Source: Paraburkholderia silvatlantica (lineage in GTDB: Bacteria; Pseudomonadota; Gammaproteobacteria; Burkholderiales; Burkholderiaceae). Taken from it: a stretch of 64,000 nt of DNA. A program made the position numbers and the translations under genes. Positions within the stretch are counted from its first letter, which is position 1. Every line of letters starts with the position of its first letter. Below, one piece after another: positions 34,701 through 42,775 of the stretch. The notes under the pieces are model-generated. The model did not search any database and was not told where the DNA came from. It saw only the letters and a program-made list of their open reading frames with translations. The DNA is taken from positions 62,001 to 126,000 of the forward strand of contig NZ_QEOL01000013.1 of assembly GCF_003096715.1 (NCBI RefSeq), read 5' to 3'.

Positions 34701-36023
34701 ATGTCTAACGCTACGCCGGCACCTCTTACCGCCCACGCTTCCGTTGCCGAAGTGCCTTCCGCCAGACTGGCGCGCAAAGCTGCCTTCGCGGCAGCGGCGG
34801 GTACTGCCATCGAATACTACGAGTTCGGTGTGTATGGCTATATGGCCGCGATCATCGGGCCACTGTTCTTTCCGAGCGATGAACCGACGGCTGCACTGCT
34901 GTCCATTCTGGCTATTTTCGGCAGCGCATTCCTGATGCGGCCGATTGGCGGGATCGTGCTTGGGCGCCTGGGCGACAAGGTCGGTCGCCGTTCGGTGTTG
35001 TTGACCACCGTGATCGGCATGGGCATCGCGACAGCTGCCGTCGGCCTGCTGCCGGTGGCATCCGTTGCAGGTGTTGTCGCGCCGTTCGCGCTGTTGTTCG
35101 TGCGGCTAGCACAGGGGTTTTTCTCCGGCGCGGAAGTGACGGGCTCGGCGGCTTATGTCGCCGAGTGTGCGCCTCGCGGCAAGCGTGGTTTCTACGGCGC
35201 GGCGACGCCGGTGGGCGTTGCGATCGGTGGTGCGCTCGCGGCGGCCGTCTGCGGCCTCACTACGGGTCTGGTCAGCAGCGCACAGTTGCATGATTGGGGC
35301 TGGCGGATTCCGTTCCTGAGCGCGTTACCGCTCGTGCTGCTCTCCGCTTACATGCGGCGCAGTATTGAAGAATCCGCGGCCTTCCGACGCGCTCTGGAAT
35401 CGGAAAAACCCGCCAAGGCGCCGCTTTCGGAAGTGTTTTCAAAGTACCGTGGCTCGATGCTGAAGGTCTTCCTGATCTCGTTTGGACAGAACGCCGGCTA
35501 CTGGGTCGGATTTGTTTTCATGAGCATCTACCTGATCACGTATCTGGAGTATGACAAGACGAGCGTGTACTGGGCGATGTCGCTGGTGAGCATTCTGATG
35601 GCCACGCTGATGCCGTTGTGGGGCGGCCTGTCGGACCGCATCGGCCGCCGCAAGGTGCTGGCTATCGGCTTTGTGGCCTATGCGGCGCTGGTCATTCCGA
35701 TGATGCTGTTGATGAATCACCACAATCCCGTGCTCGCGTTCGTCGCACTGCTGGTGGTGGCGCTGCCGATGCCTATCGTGCAATCGGTTGGCTATCCGAC
35801 CTATGCCGAGCAGTTTCCGACCCGCGTGCGCTACACGGGCATGGCGTTCAGCTTCAATTTCGGCACGATCCTGGGCGGTGGCGTGACGCCCTACATCGCG
35901 ACGGCTGCGATCGGCGCAACGGGCAATCTGCTCAGTCCGGCGTTCCTGCTGGTCGGCGCGGCTGTGGTGGGGCTGCTGACGCTCACCCAGTTGCGCGAAA
36001 CCGCAGACGAAACGCTCGCGTGA
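34701..36023 (+). CDS. MHS-type MFS permease
   Basis: A 440-residue metabolite:H+ symporter. TAIEYYEFGVYGYMAAIIGP is the family start, LGRLGDKVGRRSVLLTTVIG is motif A, and GGLSDRIGRRKVLAIGFVAY is the half-way repeat. I prefer the ATG at 34701 over 34647 since the added 18 residues have no homology. As the only transporter in the operon it should import the substrate of the carboxylase/hydrolase enzymes. Confidence 0.92.
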   Translation: MSNATPAPLTAHASVAEVPSARLARKAAFAAAAGTAIEYYEFGVYGYMAAIIGPLFFPSDEPTAALLSILAIFGSAFLMRPIGGIVLGRLGDKVGRRSVLLTTVIGMGIATAAVGLLPVASVAGVVAPFALLFVRLAQGFFSGAEVTGSAAYVAECAPRGKRGFYGAATPVGVAIGGALAAAVCGLTTGLVSSAQLHDWGWRIPFLSALPLVLLSAYMRRSIEESAAFRRALESEKPAKAPLSEVFSKYRGSMLKVFLISFGQNAGYWVGFVFMSIYLITYLEYDKTSVYWAMSLVSILMATLMPLWGGLSDRIGRRKVLAIGFVAYAALVIPMMLLMNHHNPVLAFVALLVVALPMPIVQSVGYPTYAEQFPTRVRYTGMAFSFNFGTILGGGVTPYIATAAIGATGNLLSPAFLLVGAAVVGLLTLTQLRETADETLA

Positions 36024-36061
36024 GTCATTCGACATCAAGAAACACGACAGGAGATCCGCAA

Positions 36062-36883
36062 ATGGACAACGCCGTGCTGGCCGATGGCGCCCGGAATCAA
36101 CACGTCGCGCCACGTACCGCGCGCGAGGACCGCTTGCGCATTCGCGCTGGCTATAGTGGCAACACGAGCGGTATGGCACCGGGCTACGGACAGGGAAATC
36201 TGGTCGTGCTGCCGCGCGACTGGGCAGACGATTTCAAACGCTACTGTCGGGCCAACACCACGCCGTGTCCACTGATCGGCATGACGGAACCGGGTAGCAG
36301 CCTGGTACCGATGCTCGGCGACGATATCGACCTGCGCACCGATCTGCCGCGTTATCGCGTCTGGAAGGTCGGCGTGCTGGAGCGAGAAGTCACTGACATT
36401 TCCAATCTGTGGCAAGACGACTTTGTGGGCTTTGTGATCGGCTGTTCGCTGTCGTTCGAATTTGCGCTGCAACAGGCGGGACTCGCCGTGCGGCATGTCG
36501 ATGAAGAGAAGGTTGTGCCCATGTACCGCACATCGCTGATGACGCAGCCGGTGGGCGCTTTCAGCGGGCCGATGATCGTGTCGATGCGGCCTTACTCGCC
36601 GGAGCAGGCGGCCATCGCGACTGAAATCTGCGCAAAGCTGCCGGGCGCACATGGCGCGCCCGTGCATATCGGCGATCCTTCGGCGATCGGTATCGCGGAT
36701 GTGAATACGCCCGATGAAGGCGAACCAACAGTAATCGAAGCGGGTGAAGTGCCCGTGTTCTGGGGCTGCGGTGTGACGCCGCAAGCAGCCGTGATGTCGG
36801 CGCGGCCGCCCATCTGCATCACGCATGCGCCCGGTTACATGCTGCTTTGCGACCAGTTGACGGAAGACCTGCGGCTCATCTGA
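36062..36883 (+). CDS. DUF1445 (D-glutamate-cyclase-like) hydro-lyase family protein
   Basis: A 273-residue protein starting at the ATG at 36062, preceded by AGGAGATCC. Motifs: FVIGCSLSFEFALQQAG, PGAHGAPVHIGDPSAIGI and FWGCGVTPQAAVMSARPP, and ITHAPGYMLLCDQL at the C-terminus. DUF1445 is annotated as a putative hydro-lyase; its mammalian homologue is a mitochondrial D-glutamate cyclase that makes 5-oxo-D-proline from D-glutamate. Placement behind pxpBCA makes a link to 5-oxoproline or D-glutamate chemistry plausible. Last gene of the operon, convergent with the LysR gene ending at 36908. Confidence 0.9.
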   Translation: MDNAVLADGARNQHVAPRTAREDRLRIRAGYSGNTSGMAPGYGQGNLVVLPRDWADDFKRYCRANTTPCPLIGMTEPGSSLVPMLGDDIDLRTDLPRYRVWKVGVLEREVTDISNLWQDDFVGFVIGCSLSFEFALQQAGLAVRHVDEEKVVPMYRTSLMTQPVGAFSGPMIVSMRPYSPEQAAIATEICAKLPGAHGAPVHIGDPSAIGIADVNTPDEGEPTVIEAGEVPVFWGCGVTPQAAVMSARPPICITHAPGYMLLCDQLTEDLRLI

Positions 36884-36907
36884 AAGCGACGGCCAGCCAT
36901 GGAAGAG

Positions 36908-37792
36908 TCAGATTTCGTCCGTCGCGATGCCCGCGGCCAGGGTCAGAAAGCGCGAGAGCAGTTGCGCCGGCTCGCTCATCGCGCCGCGGGCACGCTGCAC
37001 GAGCCCGACATCGCGATGGAAGGTGTGATCGCCAAGGTCGATCGCGCGCACGGCAGCCGGCCAGCGCCGATGCGTCGCGACTTCCGGCACCAGCGCCACG
37101 CCCAGCCGGTTGGCGACGAGGCGCACGATCGCGTCGAGTTCATCCACTTCGCAGACTTCGCGCGGCGAGAAGTGCATGGCGCGCAAGAAACGGTCCACCT
37201 GACGCCCGCCGAACGACGTGCGGTCATAGCGGATAAACGGCCGCGTCGCGATGATTTTCCGCCAGTCGTCTTCCCGCACCTCGCGTGGCACGAGCAGACG
37301 GAAGGGCTCGAGCGCGAGCGTGGTCCAGCGCAGGTCGCTTTGCAGGGAAAACGGCGGGCGGATCACGGCTGCCATGTCGAGTTCACCCGTGTCGACCCGA
37401 TTGACGAGTTCCATCGACAGCCCCGGAATCACGCGGGTCCGGCAGTCAGGGCGCTCCCTGTGGAAGCGCGCCAGCGCGTCCGGCAACAGCGAACGCTGCA
37501 ACGATGCGATCGCGCCGATCGTCACCAGCACTTGCGCCGAGGCTCCGGACGGTGGTGTGCCAAGCTCCGCGTAAAGACGCAGGACTTCCTGAGCCTGGGC
37601 CAGGATGCGCTCGCCGTTCTTGTTGAGTTGTGCGGAGCGTCCGTTGCGATCGAACAGCGCAAAACCGAGTTCAGCCTCCAGCCGCTGTATCTGTGCGCTG
37701 ACGGCAGCCTGGGTCAGTCCGATGCGGTTTCCCGCCGCGGCAAACGTGCCTTCGCGGGCCACAGCAATGAGCGTCTTCAGTTCGCGAATCAT
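36908..37792 (-). CDS. LysR family transcriptional regulator
   Basis: A 294-residue LysR protein. The HTH begins MIRELKTLIAVAREGTFAAA and continues AAVSAQIQRLEAELGFAL; the effector domain includes TIGAIASLQRSLLPDALARF. It is convergent with the carboxylase operon and divergent from the VOC gene at 37972. The 180-bp AT-rich gap at 37793-37971 holds both promoters. It may regulate the VOC gene, the operon, or both; sequence does not decide. Confidence 0.9.
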   Translation of the reverse strand: MIRELKTLIAVAREGTFAAAGNRIGLTQAAVSAQIQRLEAELGFALFDRNGRSAQLNKNGERILAQAQEVLRLYAELGTPPSGASAQVLVTIGAIASLQRSLLPDALARFHRERPDCRTRVIPGLSMELVNRVDTGELDMAAVIRPPFSLQSDLRWTTLALEPFRLLVPREVREDDWRKIIATRPFIRYDRTSFGGRQVDRFLRAMHFSPREVCEVDELDAIVRLVANRLGVALVPEVATHRRWPAAVRAIDLGDHTFHRDVGLVQRARGAMSEPAQLLSRFLTLAAGIATDEI

Positions 37793-37971
37793 TCATAAAT
37801 TCTGTTTGAGGAATACATTAATATATATTGATTTTATTTTTCAGTCTGCTTTTTTAGAATGATCTCGTCGATGCGGGGATGGCTTGGTCCAACGATGGCG
37901 CTGCGTCGGTTTATCATCCCGTAAAAAGCATTTTCACCACTTCAAAGCAGCGTCTGCGCTCGGAGTTAATA
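37793..37971. promoter_or_regulatory. AT-rich divergent promoter region
   Basis: Contains ATTAATATATATTGATTTTA near 37818-37837, the most AT-rich stretch of this area, and a CGGAG ribosome site before the VOC start at 37972. Operator half-sites cannot be fixed. Confidence 0.5.
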
Positions 37972-38397
37972 ATGAGTCTCTCCCCCTTTCACCTCGCTAT
38001 TCCTGTTTACGACCTTCCGAAAGCCCGCCATTTTTATGGCGAAGTGTTCGGTCTGGCTGAGGGCCGTTCCAGCACGCAATGGGTCGATTTCGACTTTTAC
38101 GGTCATCAACTGGTGATTCACGAGCAACCCAGGACGCCGGGTCCGGAAAAGCTGAACAGTAATCCTGTCGATGGTCACGATGTGCCGGTTCCGCATTTCG
38201 GCATCGTGTTGAAGTGGGAAGAGTGGGAAGCGCTGGCCGAGCGTCTCAAAGGTTTCGGCACGAAGTTCGTTATCGATCCGTACATCCGCTTCAAGGGCGA
38301 AGTTGGCGAACAGGCCACCATGTTCCTGCTCGATCCGTGCGGTAATGCCCTTGAATTCAAAGCGTTCAAGGATATGAGCCAGCTGTTCGCCAAGTAG
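37972..38397 (+). CDS. VOC family protein (glyoxalase/dioxygenase fold)
   Basis: A 141-residue protein with two beta-alpha-beta-beta-beta repeats: SPFHLAIPVYDLPKARHFYG, then PHFGIVLKWEEWEALAERL and FLLDPCGNALEFKAFKD. His residues in repeat 1 and 2 and the Glu in ALEFKAF are the expected metal ligands. The usual annotation is glyoxalase/bleomycin-resistance-like dioxygenase. The ATG at 37972 follows CGGAG; the upstream ATG at 37879 lies in the regulatory region. Substrate unknown. Confidence 0.88.
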   Translation: MSLSPFHLAIPVYDLPKARHFYGEVFGLAEGRSSTQWVDFDFYGHQLVIHEQPRTPGPEKLNSNPVDGHDVPVPHFGIVLKWEEWEALAERLKGFGTKFVIDPYIRFKGEVGEQATMFLLDPCGNALEFKAFKDMSQLFAK

Positions 38398-38439
38398 TCT
38401 CTGTTTTGCTGGGGGAGCACGTTCGAGTCGAGCCTTGGG

Positions 38440-38582
38440 CTTTGCCACACGGTCCGGACTCCCCGCTGCATCGCAGAAAGCCGCAAGTCGCCTCAGTCCG
38501 GCAAAGTCGTGGCTGGGGCGGCTGCCTCAAAGAAGCGGGCGGCGACAACAAAGAAAGCGACTGTGAAAAAGTCGGTGGCAAT
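38440..38582 (+). pseudogene. Histone H1-like protein, C-terminal scrap
   Basis: In one plus-strand frame the text SGKVVAGAAASKKRAATTKK then ATVKKSVA has the KK-A-KK periodicity of bacterial histone H1-like (AlgP/Hc1 type) tails. The repeat ends abruptly at about 38580, where it fuses to the cut end of an SDR gene on the other strand. No start or N-terminal domain is present. Confidence 0.45.
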
Positions 38583-38801
38583 CGCGTGCGCGTGGCCGTC
38601 GTCGCGCTCAATTAGCGTCGCGGTCGGCTCGCCGCCTTCGATCACCGCCTCGGTCACGTCGGCGATCACCACGCGCGCGCCGTCGGCCGCGAGCTGGCGC
38701 GCGATCGCGCGGCCGATGCCGGATGCGGCGCCGGTCACGATGCAGACCTTGACGTCCATCGCGAGGCTCGCGGCAGGGTAGGGAGCGGGCGTCGTCGTCA
38801 T
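38580..38801 (-). pseudogene. SDR dehydrogenase, truncated after the NAD-binding half
   Basis: N-terminal 74 codons of a short-chain dehydrogenase. MDVKVCIVTGAASGIGRAIA carries the NAD-binding TGxxxGIG, and RVVIADVTEAVI the second strand. At DDGHAHAIATD the family text stops near 38580 and the frame runs on into unrelated sequence to 38493. The catalytic Tyr-x-x-x-Lys is lost. It begins with an ATGA overlap (38798-38801) with the epimerase gene, so it was the last gene of the ABC operon before the deletion. Confidence 0.75.
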
Positions 38802-39778
38802 GTCGGGTCATCGAGCCAGCGGTGGAAATCGGCTTCGGCGCGCGCGAGATCGAAGCGTGGCACGAAGAACGTATCGGCGACGAGGCGCGCGATGTCCATT
38901 GGCGCGCGATCGTACGGGGCGTAGTAGTCGATGTTCGGCGTGTCGTCCGGCGACGCGATGCGCCACGTGAAACGCGGATCGCGCGCGGCGAGCCGCTCGC
39001 ACCAGTCGGCGACGCTCCACGCGCAACCGGCAGCGAGGTTGTAAAGGTCGTGCGCGAGCGTCGGCGTATCGAGCAGGGCGACGATCGCCGCGACGGCGTC
39101 GCGCACGTACAGCCAGTCGCGGCGGTGCGCACGCGGCAGGATCGCGGTTTCGCCGCGGCGCGCGCGTTCGAGCACCTGCAAGGGCGCGCTCAGTGTGTCG
39201 CGCACGCCGCTGTCCGCTTCCCACGGACCGAAACAGGTGCCGAGCCGGCCGATCGTCAGCGCCATGCCGTGCAGCGCGGCGAGCCGCCGGGACGCGTCTT
39301 CGGCGGCTCGCTTGGAGATGCCGTAGAGGCCTTCTGGCGCGAGCGGCGTCCTGTCCTCAAGGAGCCGGCGCGCAGGGTCGCGGCCGCTCGCGCCGTACAC
39401 CGAGCCCGAGCTGACGTGCACCACGCGGCCGATGCCGCCGCTGCGCGACGCGGCGTGCAGCGCGGCCAGCACGCCGCCCACGTTGACTTCGAAGATCGTC
39501 TGCGGCATCGCGTGCTCGCGCGCTGCGTCGGCGGTGATCGCCGCGAGCGTGACGAGTTGGGACGGCCGGTGCGCGCGCATCGCCGCTTCGAGCGCGTCGG
39601 CGTCGCGCACGTCGCCGGTCAGCGGCACGATGCGGCCCGGCAGCGCGGCGAACGCGCGGCGGGCGGACTCGCGCGGCGCATGGAGGTCGAAGCCGATGAC
39701 GGTGCCGCCGCGCGCGAGCAGATGCTCGGCGAGCGCGAGCCCGACGAAACCGCTGCTGCCAGTGACGAGCACCGTCAT
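38798..39778 (-). CDS. NAD-dependent epimerase/dehydratase family protein
   Basis: Extended SDR of 326 residues. TGSSGFVGLALAEHLLARGG is the NAD(P)-binding Rossmann motif, VVHVSSGSVYG carries the catalytic Ser, and YGISKRAAED the Tyr-x-x-x-Lys. Related proteins oxidise or epimerise sugars or hydroxy acids. Its start is 1 base from the ATPase stop. Its membership of an operon with a NitT/TauT-class ABC importer suggests it acts on the imported compound. Confidence 0.88.
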   Translation of the reverse strand: MTVLVTGSSGFVGLALAEHLLARGGTVIGFDLHAPRESARRAFAALPGRIVPLTGDVRDADALEAAMRAHRPSQLVTLAAITADAAREHAMPQTIFEVNVGGVLAALHAASRSGGIGRVVHVSSGSVYGASGRDPARRLLEDRTPLAPEGLYGISKRAAEDASRRLAALHGMALTIGRLGTCFGPWEADSGVRDTLSAPLQVLERARRGETAILPRAHRRDWLYVRDAVAAIVALLDTPTLAHDLYNLAAGCAWSVADWCERLAARDPRFTWRIASPDDTPNIDYYAPYDRAPMDIARLVADTFFVPRFDLARAEADFHRWLDDPT

Positions 39779-39779
39779 G

Positions 39780-40550
39780 TCAGGCGGTCTCCGTCACCGT
39801 TTCCGGGCGCAGCAGCGCCAGGATGTGGCGCTTGTAGTCGTTGAAGGCGGCGCCGGTCGGGTCGCGCGGACGCTCGAGATCGATCGGGATCAGTTCGCGG
39901 ATGCGCCCCGGCCGTGCCGACATCACCGCGACGTGCGTGCCAAGCGCGAGCGATTCGTCGATGCCGTGCGTGACGAACACGATCGTGCTGCGGCTCTCGC
40001 GCCAGATGCGGATCAGTTCGGTGTGCATGTCCATCTTCGTCTGCTCGTCGAGCGCGCCGAACGGCTCGTCCATCAGGATCACTTCGGGATTCATCAGCAA
40101 CGCCCGGGCGATGCCCACGCGCTGGTTCATGCCGCCGGAGAGTTCGCTCGGAAAGTGATTCTCGAAGCCCTTCAGCCCGACCATCGCGATGTAGCGTTGC
40201 GCGCGCTCACGCCGTTCTGCTTTCGCGATGCCGCGCATCTTCAGATGGAACGCGACGTTTTCCCAGACCGGTAGCCACGGCATCAGATTGGCCTGCTGGA
40301 ACACGACGCCGCGATCGGCGCCCGGCTGCGTGACCACCGATCCGCCGACGCTGACGGTGCCCGCCGACGGCTTGTCGAAGCCGGCGATCATGTTCAGCAG
40401 GGTCGACTTGCCACAGCCGCTCGGGCCGAGCAGGCACAGGAATTCGTTGCGCTCGACTTTCAGGCTCACGTTGTCGAGCGCGATCACGGTCTGCTTGCGC
40501 TTGCTGTCTTCGAACGTGCGCGACACGCCGTCGATGGTGATGAGTGCCAT
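39780..40550 (-). CDS. ABC transporter ATP-binding protein (NitT/TauT type)
   Basis: A 256-residue ATPase. Walker A is GPSGCGKSTLLNMIAGFD, the signature is ELSGGMNQRVGIARALLMNP, and Walker B with the catalytic Glu is VILMDEPFGALDEQT; the switch His is in VFVTHGIDESLALG. It has the length and spacing of nitrate/taurine/sulfonate importers. It lies 3 bp downstream of the permease stop and 1 bp from the epimerase start. Confidence 0.95.
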   Translation of the reverse strand: MALITIDGVSRTFEDSKRKQTVIALDNVSLKVERNEFLCLLGPSGCGKSTLLNMIAGFDKPSAGTVSVGGSVVTQPGADRGVVFQQANLMPWLPVWENVAFHLKMRGIAKAERRERAQRYIAMVGLKGFENHFPSELSGGMNQRVGIARALLMNPEVILMDEPFGALDEQTKMDMHTELIRIWRESRSTIVFVTHGIDESLALGTHVAVMSARPGRIRELIPIDLERPRDPTGAAFNDYKRHILALLRPETVTETA

Positions 40551-40553
40551 TGT

Positions 40554-41375
40554 CTAACCTTCCCGTGCCTGCAGAGTGGAACCGCGCTGCCAGCGCAGCA
40601 TGCGCGCGGCGGCCTGCTTGATCGCCCAGTCGCTGACGTAGCCGAGCAGCCCGATGCTGACCATCGACGCGATCACGATGTCGTAGCGCAGGAAGTAATA
40701 CGAATCCCACAGCACGTAACCGACGCCGCTTTTCACCGCGACCATCTCGGCGGTCACGGTCAGCATCCACGCCGAACCGATCGCGATGCGCAGGCCGGAG
40801 AAGATGCTCGGCAGCGCGGCCGGAAACACGATGTGCCGCAACAGCATCTTCGGCGTGCCGCCGGTCATCGCGCCGGCGCGCAGCAGATTGCGGTCACAGG
40901 TCTTGACACCGTGGATGGTGGACAGCAGCACCGGAAAGAACGAGCCCATGAACACGAGGAAAATCGCCGGTTTGTTGGCGATGCCGAACCAGATGATCGC
41001 GAGCGGGATCCACGACACCGGCGGAATCGGGCGCAACGTCTGCAAGGTCGGCTCGACCAGCGATTCGATCGCGCGCGACCAGCCGATCGCCATGCCGATC
41101 GCCACCCCCAGCACCGTGGCGATGCCGAAGCCCGCGAACACGCGGCCGGAACTCGCGGCGATGTCGAACAGCCAGTGGCCGGAATAGGTCTGCGTGTTGC
41201 CGTCGGTGGAGAAGATCCAGTCGGCCCACGCGATCAGCACCTGCGACGGCGCGGGCAGCAGCGCCGCCGGCAGGATGCCCGAGCGCGAGAACGCCTCCCA
41301 GCCGGCGAGCAGCAGCACCGGCACGATGCCGCGCTCAATGCGCCGGTAAAGACGTGACGAGGACAGGGACGCCAT
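40554..41375 (-). CDS. ABC transporter permease (NitT/TauT type)
   Basis: Inner-membrane permease of 273 residues with about six helices. The BPD_transp_1 core contains the EAA loop AGAMTGGTPKMLLRHIVFPA followed by ALPSIFSGLRIAIGSAW. The ligand is unknown; relatives import nitrate, taurine, alkanesulfonates, hydroxymethylpyrimidine or phthalates. It is encoded between the binding protein and the ATPase, 14 bp after the binding-protein stop. Confidence 0.95.
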   Translation of the reverse strand: MASLSSSRLYRRIERGIVPVLLLAGWEAFSRSGILPAALLPAPSQVLIAWADWIFSTDGNTQTYSGHWLFDIAASSGRVFAGFGIATVLGVAIGMAIGWSRAIESLVEPTLQTLRPIPPVSWIPLAIIWFGIANKPAIFLVFMGSFFPVLLSTIHGVKTCDRNLLRAGAMTGGTPKMLLRHIVFPAALPSIFSGLRIAIGSAWMLTVTAEMVAVKSGVGYVLWDSYYFLRYDIVIASMVSIGLLGYVSDWAIKQAAARMLRWQRGSTLQAREG

Positions 41376-41388
41376 TGTGGATTCCCGA

Positions 41389-42429
41389 TCAGTAGCCGAG
41401 CTGCGTCTTCGGCTTGCCAGTCACCTTCTCGAGGAAGCTGTAGTCGAGATTCTTCTGAACCGCGTCGCTGACGTCCGAGTTCACGTACTTCAGGTCGTGC
41501 ATCATCTTCGCGATCGCGACCGCCGACGTGCGATACATCCTGTAGTCCGGATCGAGATTGTCGACGGCACCCGCGGCGATGGTTTTGTCGAGGCCCGTCA
41601 CCTTCTGGATCGTGTCGATGAATAGTGGCTTGTTCGACGCCATCAGATCGTCGACCTTGACGATCGCGCGCACCGTTTCGAGCACGCCCTGCGGGTTGTC
41701 CTCGATCACATCCGGCCGCGTGACGATCAGGTTGGTCAGCTTGCCGGCCGCCTGGTCGTACGGCAATGCGAAGAACTTCGCCGCCTTCACGTCGCGGATC
41801 TGCGTGGCGAACGGCTCGACCGACGTGATCAGTTCGACCTCGCCGCGACGCAGCGCCTGCACGTGATCGGACGGGTTCGGGATGTTGACGAACTGCACGT
41901 CCTTGTTGATGTCGATGCCGTGCGTGAGGAACGCGCCGCGCATGTGAATGTCCTGCGCGTTGCCGCGCGAAGCGGCGACGCGGAACGGCTTGCCGTCCTT
42001 CTTGTACTGCATGATCAGCTTTTTCAGGCCGTCCCAGTCGCCCGGTTGCACCGGCAGATTGTTGGCGATCAGGATCTGCGAGCCGCCGTTGATCTGGCCG
42101 GAGATCGCGACCACCTTGAAGCCCTTGTCGAGCGCAGTCACGTAGTGCAGATAGGTGACCTGCGCGACGTCGATGCTCTTGGACAGCAGCGCGGTCAGCA
42201 CGTCATTGCCGGTGTTGAAGGAGATCGCCGAGAGCTTGACGCCCGTGGCGTATTGCGGCGTCAGCGACAATGGCGTGCAGTGCGCGCACTTCGCATAGCC
42301 TAGATTGACGGGTTCGGCATCCTTGGCGTGACCGGCGGCCGGCGCGAGCGCGGCGGCCACCATGAGGGGCGCGACGAGCGCGCGGGCGGCGCGCTTCAGA
42401 GCGGCGAGAGACGGGCGGACAAATCGCAT
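41389..42429 (-). CDS. ABC transporter substrate-binding protein (NMT1/TauA-like)
   Basis: A 346-residue periplasmic protein with a signal peptide (RALVAPLMVAAALAPAAGHA, cut near residue 35). The mature part opens EPVNLGYAKCAHCTPLSL and contains NGGSQILIANNLP and SRGNAQDIHMRGAFLTHGI, the pattern of NMT1/SsuA-like proteins. The CxxC near the mature start is unusual. First gene of a four- or five-gene operon whose upstream region carries a GntR-type operator at 42445-42474. Confidence 0.93.
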   Translation of the reverse strand: MRFVRPSLAALKRAARALVAPLMVAAALAPAAGHAKDAEPVNLGYAKCAHCTPLSLTPQYATGVKLSAISFNTGNDVLTALLSKSIDVAQVTYLHYVTALDKGFKVVAISGQINGGSQILIANNLPVQPGDWDGLKKLIMQYKKDGKPFRVAASRGNAQDIHMRGAFLTHGIDINKDVQFVNIPNPSDHVQALRRGEVELITSVEPFATQIRDVKAAKFFALPYDQAAGKLTNLIVTRPDVIEDNPQGVLETVRAIVKVDDLMASNKPLFIDTIQKVTGLDKTIAAGAVDNLDPDYRMYRTSAVAIAKMMHDLKYVNSDVSDAVQKNLDYSFLEKVTGKPKTQLGY

Positions 42430-42444
42430 CGAAGAGGCTCCGTA

Positions 42445-42474
42445 TTGTCACAAAATGATTTGAGTTTGTGACAA
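42445..42474. promoter_or_regulatory. Perfect inverted repeat, likely GntR operator 1
   Basis: TTGTCACAAA, ten bases, then TTTGTGACAA: a perfect 10-bp inverted repeat 15 bp upstream of the ABC binding-protein start. A matching half-site occurs at 42720, ahead of the divergent GntR gene. Confidence 0.75.
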
Positions 42475-42719
42475 AAAAAAGCAACTGCTGTGCCAATAGC
42501 TCGGTTCCGGCAGGCACGGTTCCGGCTTGTGAACGCATGAGCGCCGATGCCGGGGCGCTTCGCAGCGTAGCAGGCCGCAGGTGGCCGAGCCTCAGCCCAC
42601 CGGGCCGGATGGCGAGCGCGGCCGCTCCCGGCACTCATCTTGTGCGCCGGCCAAGCGACGCCGCGCCGCGACGGTGCTCGCGAACGTCGTTGGTGCGGAT
42701 TCGGACAATTCCATTTTGT

Positions 42720-42751
42720 TTTGTGACAATCTAGAATTGCATTGGTACAAA
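42720..42751. promoter_or_regulatory. Imperfect inverted repeat, likely GntR operator 2
   Basis: TTTGTGACAAT, ten bases, then ATTGGTACAAA: an 11-bp repeat with two mismatches and the same 10-base spacer and half-site as operator 1. It lies 25 bp before the GntR start, consistent with autoregulation. Confidence 0.7.
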
Positions 42752-42775
42752 CTGAGGTTGGCAAGGACATCGAGC

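Noticed and set aside
35618..36061. Upstream extension of the DUF1445 frame inside the permease gene
   Set aside because: Family text begins at MDNAVLADG after AGGAGATCC at 36062; the part before it is an out-of-frame reading of the permease.
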